The notes under the pieces: model-generated
The model's database searches: none
What the model was told of the DNA's origin: nothing
The model's input: the letters and a program-made list of their open reading frames with translations, nothing else
Translations under genes and position numbers: made by a program
Part shown: positions 53,989 through 61,015 of the stretch, in pieces
Numbering within the stretch: position 1 is the first letter of the stretch
How the letters are laid out: the number at the start of each line of letters is the position of its first letter
From: Lentibacillus cibarius
Lineage (GTDB): Bacteria; Bacillota; Bacilli; Bacillales; Amphibacillaceae
NCBI RefSeq assembly: GCF_005887555.1
Contig: NZ_VCIA01000001.1
Span: 1,798,001-1,862,000 of the forward strand
Direction: 5' to 3'
DNA length: 64,000 bases

Positions 53989-55718
53989 GCGATCCCCTCC
54001 TCACCGTACTGGGACTTGACAATTTCGCGGTAGGTGTCACTGGATGCTAGCAGTTCCTTATGTGTACCAACGCCGTCTATCTGGCCATTATCAAGGACGA
54101 TGATCCGGTCTGCATGGATGACGGAACTGACTCTTTGTGCCACGATAAGAATAGATGCATCAGTCACTTCATCCGCTAAAGCTTGCCTTAGTTTGGCATC
54201 TGTTTTATAGTCAAGTGCTGAGAAACTGTCATCAAATAAATAAAGATCCGGGCGTCTGACAAGCGCTCTGGCAATGGCCAAACGCTGCTTTTGACCACCT
54301 GATAAGTTCGTGCCACCTTGATCGAGATTGGTGTCATAGCCGTGTTCCATATTGGAGATGAAATCATCCGCCTGGGCAATTTTTGCTGCCCAGCGAACTT
54401 CCTCTATGGAGGCATCCGTTTTACCGTAGCGAATGTTGTCGGCAATTGTCCCGGAAAATAAAGACGCTTTTTGTGGAACAAGACCAATCCGCGAACGAAT
54501 ATCAGCCTGATCGATTTCTCTGATGTCGGTTCCATTCACACGGATGGCCCCTTCTGCAACATCATAGAAACGTGGAATCAGATTGATTAGCGTGGACTTT
54601 CCTGATCCCGTCCCACCTATAATGGCCGTGATTTCACCTGGATTTGAGTGGAAATCTATATCTCTCAGGGCAGGCTCCTCGGCACCTGGATAATAGAATG
54701 TGACATGATCAAATTCCAAGGAGCCTTTTTCCTTGAAGTCTTCTGTTGTTGCACTTCTATTTTTATCTATGATGGTCGGCTTGGTCTGGAGCACCTCATT
54801 AACGCGATTAGCCGAGACAGCTGCACGCGGCAACATGACAAACATCATGGAAGCCATAACGAGGGAGAACATAATTTGCATGACATACTGGATAAACGCC
54901 ATCAAATCACCAATCTGCATATTCCCGCCACTAATACGGATACCGCCAAACCAGATAATCGTAACGACCGTTAAGTTCATGAGCAACATCATAAGCGGCA
55001 TTAAGAAAGCCATCAGTTTATTAACTTTAATCGTCACATCGGTCAAATTGGTGTTAGCTGTCTTCAATCGGTCTGATTCAACAGCTTCTTTGTTAAAAGC
55101 ACGAATAACACGCACACCTGTCAAATTTTCCCGCATAACTAAATTCAGTTTATCTAGTCGCTTTTGGACAGCTTTAAACAGTGGCATGCCTTTTTTCAAA
55201 ATAAGAACAATAGCCGCTACTAAAAACGGCATAACCCCAAGGACAACGAGGGATAATTTGGCATCTTTGGAAACTGCCATAATGATTCCGCCAGCCATCA
55301 TAAGCGGTGCCATAATAACCATACGGAGCAGCATCATCATCACGCGCTGTATTTGGGTAATATCATTGGTCGTCCTTGTGATAAGGGAAGCTCCCCCAAT
55401 TTCATCAAATTCCTGGGATGCAAAAGTTTGGACATGACTGAACACGTCCCGGCGAATGTCCCGCCCGTGCCCCATGGCAATTTTCGAGGAATAAAAACTC
55501 GCCAGAACCGCAACACCGATGCCAAGTGCAGAGACACCAAGCATAACTGCGCCAACCTCCCAAATATAGGAGATATCCCCTTCAACGACGCCGTTATCAA
55601 CGATGTTTCCCATCAATGTTGGCAGTAAAAGGTTCGACATGGCTTGTGCAAAAACAAGTCCAAATACCAATGCAAGTTGCCATTTATAGGGAGATAATTT
55701 TTTGAGGATCTTGATCAT
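53985..55718 (-). CDS. yfiB: ABC exporter half-transporter, degenerate ATP site (YfiB-like)
   Basis: A 577-residue half-transporter with six helices and an NBD: Walker A GGTGSGKST near 370, signature LSGGQ near 475, Walker B LYLFDDSFSALD near 494, where Asp replaces the catalytic Glu. Such asymmetry is the mark of heterodimeric ABC exporters in which one composite site does not hydrolyse well. It overlaps both marR and the yfiC-like gene by four bases each. Confidence 0.9.
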   Translation of the reverse strand: MIKILKKLSPYKWQLALVFGLVFAQAMSNLLLPTLMGNIVDNGVVEGDISYIWEVGAVMLGVSALGIGVAVLASFYSSKIAMGHGRDIRRDVFSHVQTFASQEFDEIGGASLITRTTNDITQIQRVMMMLLRMVIMAPLMMAGGIIMAVSKDAKLSLVVLGVMPFLVAAIVLILKKGMPLFKAVQKRLDKLNLVMRENLTGVRVIRAFNKEAVESDRLKTANTNLTDVTIKVNKLMAFLMPLMMLLMNLTVVTIIWFGGIRISGGNMQIGDLMAFIQYVMQIMFSLVMASMMFVMLPRAAVSANRVNEVLQTKPTIIDKNRSATTEDFKEKGSLEFDHVTFYYPGAEEPALRDIDFHSNPGEITAIIGGTGSGKSTLINLIPRFYDVAEGAIRVNGTDIREIDQADIRSRIGLVPQKASLFSGTIADNIRYGKTDASIEEVRWAAKIAQADDFISNMEHGYDTNLDQGGTNLSGGQKQRLAIARALVRRPDLYLFDDSFSALDYKTDAKLRQALADEVTDASILIVAQRVSSVIHADRIIVLDNGQIDGVGTHKELLASSDTYREIVKSQYGEEGIA

Positions 55719-56179
55719 TCGGTTCCACCACCTTCAAAAAACGATACAATATGCTGGTGCATATGAATGAGCTCGTTAAACTGTTCTTCTGTAAAGGAAT
55801 TAACAGCATTATTAAAACGGCTGTGCACACCGTCTTCCTGTGATTTCATATCATCAAGCAGTTCCTTGCCGCGATCACTTAATGATACATTCATTTCCCG
55901 CCGGTTTCCTTCAACATGACTCCGATTAAGCAAATCGGCCTGGACAAGTCCGTCTATCGCATGGCTCAACGTGCTTTTAGGATAATGCGTCCGGGCCTGC
56001 AGTTTTTTCTGCGATATTTGCTTGTTGTGCTGCATCATGACAAGGATGGCAAACTGCGGCACCGATAAGTCATTGTCAGCGGCCGTCTGTTTGACCTGCG
56101 TCATAATTGATTTCTGCAGCTGCCAGAATGATTGCATAAGTGCCATTGGCCGATTAACTTCATACATATCCTTTCCCAT
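55715..56179 (-). CDS. MarR-family regulator of the ABC exporter
   Basis: A 154-residue winged-helix MarR protein (DLSVPQFAILVMMQHNKQISQKKLQ, SHAIDGLVQADLLNRSHVEGNRREMNVSLSDRG quoted in part). ATG 56179 follows GGTGAGG; the longer frame to 56236 has no ribosome site. First gene of the marR-yfiB-yfiC-like operon, hence probably an autorepressor released by exporter substrates. Confidence 0.9.
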   Translation of the reverse strand: MGKDMYEVNRPMALMQSFWQLQKSIMTQVKQTAADNDLSVPQFAILVMMQHNKQISQKKLQARTHYPKSTLSHAIDGLVQADLLNRSHVEGNRREMNVSLSDRGKELLDDMKSQEDGVHSRFNNAVNSFTEEQFNELIHMHQHIVSFFEGGGTE

Positions 56180-56280
56180 ATCCTCACCCACTTTCAAAGG
56201 AAAATTTATAAGAATGTACAATTTTAAACTGTTCAAATATGAACCATTTATGTATATTATACCTGTTTAACTATAATGTC

Positions 56281-56350
56281 AATGGGGACCAGAGGGACAG
56301 GAACCTTGGACCAGTTTTTTGTGAACCAGCATGCCTGTCCCCATGGTTTG
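56281..56350. repeat. REP/REPIN-like palindrome, copy 5
   Basis: GGGGACCAGAGGGACAGGAA and CATGCCTGTCCCCATGG with core CTTGGACCAGTTTTTTGTGAACCAG. Lies in the region upstream of marR, between it and a SASP-like gene. Confidence 0.85.
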
Positions 56351-56409
56351 AAAAATGAATACTTTTTTCGTCTTTTTCCATACTAAAAGAAAAAGGAGGA
56401 GAGCACACA

Positions 56410-56574
56410 ATGGCAAAACGAACAAAGAAAAATGACCCGCAGCAAAAGAATAAACAGGGCTTTGATTCCAGTAAAACTGACTCAGAATTTTCCAAGGAGT
56501 TTGGCAGTGCTAGTGCAAATCAGGCACATAAGGAGAAAGCAAAAAAGAAAAGGGAACTCAGGTCAACAGACTAG
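56410..56574 (+). CDS. Small spore-type protein (gamma-SASP-like), 54 residues
   Basis: A short gene with an excellent ribosome site (AAAGGAGGA, 9 bases before ATG 56410). The peptide is lysine- and glutamine-rich; FSKEFGSASANQAHKEKAKK resembles the repeated FATEFASETNAQQVKQQN element of gamma-type SASPs, in a single copy. Likely a sporulation or storage peptide; assignment is tentative. Confidence 0.65.
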   Translation: MAKRTKKNDPQQKNKQGFDSSKTDSEFSKEFGSASANQAHKEKAKKKRELRSTD

Positions 56575-56899
56575 AACAACTATACTTTTAAAAGAGGGCC
56601 AATTAAAATAACTAAATCCAACCACCAACAAGCAGGGTCATAGTAACGTTGATAGCTATAGGTACAAAAAAGCATCCCTTTATTTTCAAGCGTAAAGGGA
56701 TGCTTTTTCTTTTCAACAGTCATTCTATAGGCACTTCCCTATGTCGTGTTATACCGCATGAGGAAACAATTAATGCGGCAAGAGTGATATCTCCACAGCC
56801 TTCTTGCAAGCCTCGGCCAATCCTAGCCTATTTTACATTCACCACTGTTTATGTAGGCGAATACCATAAATAATAAAAATGAGCGCAGGAGTGATTTTA
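56575..56899. other. Intergenic region with terminator hairpin
   Basis: The 325-bp gap holds a strong terminator (56666-56709) and otherwise nothing recognisable apart from a promoter region for the LysM gene, which should be within the last 150 bases. Confidence 0.45.
56666..56709 (+). terminator. Terminator after the SASP-like gene
   Basis: AAAAGCATCCCTTTA / TAAAGGGATGCTTTT stem with a 10-base loop and T run. Confidence 0.9.
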
Positions 56900-57697
56900 A
56901 TGCCTATTGTTAGTGGGACTTCTTTTGTCTATACAGTTAAACAAGGCGACACACTTTATTCGATCGCCTCAATCGTAGGAGGAACCGTGCCGCTCTTAGT
57001 AGAAGCAAATGCGATTTACCCCCCTGTTACCGATCCATATCTCATTTTCCCTGGTCAGGTTCTAGTTATTTCAAAACCTGGTACTAGACAAGTTAATCAC
57101 ATTGTCAGCAACGGAGAAACACTAAGCCGAATTGCCCGACGGTACGCAGCAAGTATAGATTTATTGCAAGGAATAAATACGCATGTCACGAACCCTAACT
57201 TTATTTATCAAAACCAGATTCTTCAAACTCCGGCCCTGATTTATTCAGTCGAACGAGGGGATACATTAAACAAAATAGCTCAGCGCTTTGGTGTTTCCTT
57301 ATCCTCATTATTAGAAGCAAATCGTGAGCGCCCGGGTATCTCACCCGATATTATTTACCCTGGATACCAACTCATTATCCCACTTCCGACATCAAATAAT
57401 ATCGTTGTGTTCCAGCCACTGCCTGGGACAAAAATACGTGAAGGTCAAATACTTTCGGGATTTGCACGTGCATTTGAAGGAACAATCCTTTACCGCATAA
57501 TTGATCATAATGGTCAAATTGTAACGGAAGAATCACCTATTCAAACAGCTGCAGGCGCCCCGGCTTACGGCTCATTTTCCACTTCCATTAGATTTAATCA
57601 GCAACCAGCTACACAGACAGGTGAACTATGGGTCTACACAAAAAGCCCACGAGATGGCAGCATGCAGGATTTAGTGCAAATAGCGGTAGCTTTTTAG
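56900..57697 (+). CDS. Triple LysM protein with Gmad2 domain
   Basis: A 265-residue protein with three LysM domains (about 8-55, 64-108, 112-158; YTVKQGDTLYSIA, HIVSNGETLSRIA, YSVERGDTLNKIA) and a C-terminal Gmad2 immunoglobulin-like domain (about 168-265). LysM binds peptidoglycan or cortex; Gmad2 occurs in spore germination proteins. No signal peptide, as for forespore or coat-located LysM proteins. ATG 56900 follows AGGAGTGAT; the frame to 56879 is not used. Likely sporulation or germination role. Confidence 0.85.
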   Translation: MPIVSGTSFVYTVKQGDTLYSIASIVGGTVPLLVEANAIYPPVTDPYLIFPGQVLVISKPGTRQVNHIVSNGETLSRIARRYAASIDLLQGINTHVTNPNFIYQNQILQTPALIYSVERGDTLNKIAQRFGVSLSSLLEANRERPGISPDIIYPGYQLIIPLPTSNNIVVFQPLPGTKIREGQILSGFARAFEGTILYRIIDHNGQIVTEESPIQTAAGAPAYGSFSTSIRFNQQPATQTGELWVYTKSPRDGSMQDLVQIAVAF

Positions 57698-57700
57698 GGG

Positions 57701-57775
57701 ACAGTGGGCAGGGGCCCGAGGGGACAGGAACATTGGACCATTTTTTGTGAACCAGCGTGCCTGTCCCCATGGTCA
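57701..57775. repeat. REP/REPIN-like palindrome, copy 6
   Basis: GAGGGGACAGGAACATTGG and CCAGCGTGCCTGTCCCCATGG with core ACCATTTTTTGTGA; preceded by a partial unit GGGGACAGTGGGCAGGGG. Starts 3 bases after the LysM stop. Confidence 0.88.
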
Positions 57776-57779
57776 TTTC

Positions 57780-57926
57780 CTATTTTTCTAAAAGCGACTT
57801 CATTAAATTGGGTAGCAATCGAAAGAATAAGCCTTTATATTTTAAATCAGCCAAACCAGCAATAAAAAGGATTGCTGCCATTAAAAATAACAATGGTTTT
57901 TTGTTGTATTTGGTAAGCTTGATCAT
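57780..57926 (-). CDS. Putative single-helix small protein, 48 residues
   Basis: ATG 57926 follows AAGTGAGG at a good distance. The product has a basic N-terminus (MIKLTKYNKKP), one hydrophobic helix (LLFLMAAILFIAGLADL) and a basic amphipathic C-terminus. It is sandwiched between REP-like copies 6 and 7. No family recognised; the good site and helix argue for a real gene. Confidence 0.5.
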   Translation of the reverse strand: MIKLTKYNKKPLLFLMAAILFIAGLADLKYKGLFFRLLPNLMKSLLEK

Positions 57927-57949
57927 AGATTTATACCTCACTTTGCTAA

Positions 57950-58017
57950 AGAACCAGGGGGACAGGAACATCGGACCATTTTGTGAACCAGCGTGCCTGT
58001 CCCCATGGTCCTGCCAA
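57950..58017. repeat. REP/REPIN-like palindrome, copy 7
   Basis: GAACCAGGGGGACAGGAACA and GCGTGCCTGTCCCCATGGTC around TCGGACCATTTTGTGAACCA. Lies about 180 bases upstream of the RAYT transposase gene. Confidence 0.88.
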
Positions 58018-58159
58018 AAAATTTTTTTAACTAACTTAAAAGTGGTATTTTAGAGCTATTGTAAGATAGTTTTTAAACTTTTTCTATAAAAAGGCAAGTG
58101 AAATATTCGTTTCAAGAGAAAAACGAGGCGAAAACTACTATTTGATGCAAATACGTGTT

Positions 58160-58188
58160 TTGACCTCGCTGCAGATATACCTTATATT
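58160..58188 (+). promoter_or_regulatory. Promoter of the RAYT transposase gene
   Basis: TTGACC (58160-58165), 17-bp spacer, TATATT (58183-58188), ten bases before the first in-frame ATG. If used, transcription starts close to the ATG at 58198 and a later start would be needed. Confidence 0.5.
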
Positions 58189-58197
58189 ATTGATAAA

Positions 58198-59007
58198 ATG
58201 CGGAGTGGCGCTGCGCAGTCATTCCAGATTGATGAGGTGATTCATCTGGTTAGAAAACCGAGGAAGAAAAGTCGTACTGGCATCTATCATATTATGCTGA
58301 GGGGGGTTAATCGACAAGTAATTTTTGAGGATGAAGCGGATAAGCATAGACTTTTGGAGACGATAAAACGCTTTAAAGAGAAAAGTCATTTTAAAATCTA
58401 TAGTTATTGTTTGATGGATAATCATATTCATTTGTTAATGAAAGAGACGGAAGAGCCTGTTTCAATGATTATTCAAAGAATCAGCTCAAGTTATGTCCAT
58501 TGGTATAACAACAAATATGATCGTACTGGCCATTTATTTCAAGAAAGGTTTAAAAGTGAATGTGTCGAGACTGTTTCTTACTTCTTAACCGTTCTCCGTT
58601 ATATCCACCAAAATCCCATAAAAGCCGGATTGGCATCCAATGTTTTAAAATCTGAATGGACGAGTATACATGAGTATATCGACAAGCCACGGTTTATAGA
58701 TATTAATTTGGGCCTCAAGTTATTTTCCCCGGACAGAGCAAAGGCCATCCAATTATTCACCCTATATATGCAGGAATCAAATGATGACAAGTGTTTGAAT
58801 GACCACATAAGGCTAAGAATGACTGACAACGAAATTAGAATCTATCTGGCCGAATTGGGCGTACCAAACAGCAGCCTGTTGCAACAAATGGGAAAGAAAG
58901 AGAGAAATGAATTGCTTGTTAAACTAAAAGCATTGAATGGTGTATCTCACCGGCAACTGGCCAGAATGACCGGCTTATCAAAAAGCGTGATTACACGAGC
59001 ACGTTAA
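58198..59007 (+). CDS. REP-associated tyrosine transposase (RAYT), Y1 family
   Basis: A protein of 250-269 residues with the Y1_Tnp (IS200-like HUH) domain: GIYHIMLRGVNRQ near the N-terminus, the HUH motif DNHIHLLM near residue 75 and the catalytic Tyr in RYIHQNPIKAGL near 134. The C-terminus (about 225-269) adds a helix-turn-helix (GVSHRQLARMTGLSKSVITRA). RAYTs nick single-stranded DNA at REP hairpins. The true start is uncertain: ATG 58198 or a non-standard codon near 58238-58246 after GAGGTGATT, since the family usually begins just before RKPRKKSRTG. REP-like copies lie at both sides (57950-58017, 59017-59068). No IS ends were found. Confidence 0.9.
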   Translation: MRSGAAQSFQIDEVIHLVRKPRKKSRTGIYHIMLRGVNRQVIFEDEADKHRLLETIKRFKEKSHFKIYSYCLMDNHIHLLMKETEEPVSMIIQRISSSYVHWYNNKYDRTGHLFQERFKSECVETVSYFLTVLRYIHQNPIKAGLASNVLKSEWTSIHEYIDKPRFIDINLGLKLFSPDRAKAIQLFTLYMQESNDDKCLNDHIRLRMTDNEIRIYLAELGVPNSSLLQQMGKKERNELLVKLKALNGVSHRQLARMTGLSKSVITRAR

Positions 59008-59016
59008 ATGGTTTGA

Positions 59017-59068
59017 AATGAACCGAGGTTCCTGTCCCCTCGGTTCCTACATGTCCCCTTGTTTCCCA
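59017..59068. repeat. REP-like half copy 8, downstream of RAYT
   Basis: GAACCGAGGTTCCTGTCCCC followed by TCGGTTC and a second partial TGTCCCCTTG. Only the right-hand part of the consensus is present. Confidence 0.8.
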
Positions 59069-59173
59069 CAATAGCGGGTTGAATAAATTTTTGTTAAAAT
59101 ATATGTGTAGGTTCGGCGACGTGTGTATTTGCGACTAATTATAAAAATCCTCTGAGAAAAGGGTAATGACCAA

Positions 59174-60745
59174 ATGAAGATTTCATTTAATGATGTTTTA
59201 ATATCCGTTCCATTGTATCAATTGACGTTTTTAACCGTTTTTCCACAGGAGGAAATTTTTTATGAACACATTACCACGAAGATTCTTGATGAATGGTCAA
59301 GTGGTTCAACGCTACTTGTTGTTAAGACAAAAGAGGAATGGAACAAGCTAAATGATATCCGCATTACCAACCAGGTTATTCAGCGTCCAAATCTGTGTGC
59401 GATTGTGGTCTGTTATGAGTCAGGTCATTATTTTAACAGAGAGGCTCTAGAGACTTATCAACAGTGTCAGATTCCTATTGTGCAAATAAATAATGTCCAT
59501 CTGATTGAGGATTTATTTGAGGCAACTCAACCTATCTTTCATTATAACAATTTAAGTTTAGAGTTGGATGGGTTTTATAAACGGGGCTTTATGGATATCG
59601 CATCAAACTTATCTTTAGCTTTTCATACCCCTTTTCTTTTTCTGGATGATCATTACGAATTGCTTTGGCATGTAGGTTCACCTCGAAATGTAAGCGATTG
59701 TATTCAATGGCTTCATACAAATCAACAGACAGTAAATATGATGGTGGAAGAAAATCAAAAGAATCAATTTCAGGCAAATGATGCTTTACCATATGAACTA
59801 TATACGCTGGCAATCGCCGGTCAAGCACAACTTATTCTAGTGACAGATTCAGGACTTGCTTTATGGCAAAAAAGGATAATCGACAAATTGATTGGATTCA
59901 CTGCTGTTTTGTTTCAAACAGAAGAGGTAATTCGCGACCAAAATGATCGATTTAAAGAATCCTTTATGTATGAATTGTTTTATCGTAAATTTGAATCGAA
60001 AGAAGCGCTTGTTTCTCAAGGAAAGGCTTGGAATTGGAACCTAGAAAAACCTCATCATCTGTTAGTGATCGAAATTGAAGCGATGACTGAAGAAACAAAT
60101 AAAGATATCACTCTGCTTGATGAAATAGTCTTCCATTTAGAAACTAGAAAGTCGGAATTGGAACGTCCGCTTATTATTATATCTTTCCAAGAGCATATCA
60201 TTATTCTGATAGAAAGTGATGAATACCACAATATGCAGAGAAACAAGAAGGCGGCCATGGCCGTTGCTTACTGGGCTGAACAAGAAATGAAGTCAATCCA
60301 AGATCAATATAATGCGTATATCGGTATAGGGAAATGGTATAAGGATACGATTGATCTTAATAAAAGTTATCAAGAAGCGAAGATGGCCATTCGATTCGGT
60401 AAAGTGTGGTTTGAGCAACAACGTGTTTTTCATATGAGTGACCTCGGTGTTGTTCATCTATTATCCAATATTGATCAGGATACTTTATTTGCTTTTTGTA
60501 AAGATTATTTGGCCCCGTTAATCAATAGTGACAAACTTTATGATACGGACTATCTTCTAACGTTGAAAAACTACTTTCATTTCCACGGGGCCATCAACGA
60601 GGTCGCGGAGTCATTATATATTCATCCTAATACATTGAGGAAACGGTTGAATAAGATTGAGAAAATCACTGGGTTCAATCGTCAAAACTTCGAACAGCTT
60701 CTAACAATCATGATTGCTATTAAAATATATTATTCATTTACTTAA
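59174..60745 (+). CDS. PucR/CdaR-type transcriptional regulator
   Basis: A 523-residue regulator: N-terminal PucR-like sensor domain (about 5-125), a central region with a GGDEF_2-like segment (about 280-420) and the C-terminal HTH_30 (YIHPNTLRKRLNKIEKITG at about 488-506). In other bacteria PucR-type proteins activate purine or other nitrogen-compound catabolism. Here it precedes a molybdopterin oxidoreductase in the same direction and probably controls it. Start ATG 59174 follows GAAAAGGGTAATG. The DNA is visibly more AT-rich than most of the window. Confidence 0.85.
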   Translation: MKISFNDVLISVPLYQLTFLTVFPQEEIFYEHITTKILDEWSSGSTLLVVKTKEEWNKLNDIRITNQVIQRPNLCAIVVCYESGHYFNREALETYQQCQIPIVQINNVHLIEDLFEATQPIFHYNNLSLELDGFYKRGFMDIASNLSLAFHTPFLFLDDHYELLWHVGSPRNVSDCIQWLHTNQQTVNMMVEENQKNQFQANDALPYELYTLAIAGQAQLILVTDSGLALWQKRIIDKLIGFTAVLFQTEEVIRDQNDRFKESFMYELFYRKFESKEALVSQGKAWNWNLEKPHHLLVIEIEAMTEETNKDITLLDEIVFHLETRKSELERPLIIISFQEHIIILIESDEYHNMQRNKKAAMAVAYWAEQEMKSIQDQYNAYIGIGKWYKDTIDLNKSYQEAKMAIRFGKVWFEQQRVFHMSDLGVVHLLSNIDQDTLFAFCKDYLAPLINSDKLYDTDYLLTLKNYFHFHGAINEVAESLYIHPNTLRKRLNKIEKITGFNRQNFEQLLTIMIAIKIYYSFT

Positions 60746-60761
60746 CGCAATAAATCACCAA

Positions 60762-60806
60762 CGAGCCAAGTTTTCCAATTTGGGGAGAACTTGGCTTGTT
60801 TTATCT
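60762..60806 (+). terminator. Terminator after the PucR-type gene
   Basis: CGAGCCAAGTTTTCC pairs with GGGAGAACTTGGCTTG (one bulge) and is followed by TTTTATC. Confidence 0.85.
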
Positions 60807-61015
60807 TAAATTGTACATATATTCGCCACATTTTGTTCATTAACACTATGAACGTGGAAGTAACGATGTATGAATTCCACTTTCTCGGTGGGTGAAGTGT
60901 GGTATTCCGTCCACTATCTTAAATCGATAAAACTGATTAGGATAAAGTTAGAACTTGTTTCACACAACATATGATCATCATTTATTTTACCTAGAAAATG
61001 AAATGGGGGCTCCGA

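Noticed and set aside
58018..59173. Complete insertion sequence around the Y1 transposase
   Set aside because: No terminal inverted repeats, target duplications or IS200/IS605 end hairpins could be found; the surrounding repeats are REP-like and the protein is RAYT-like.
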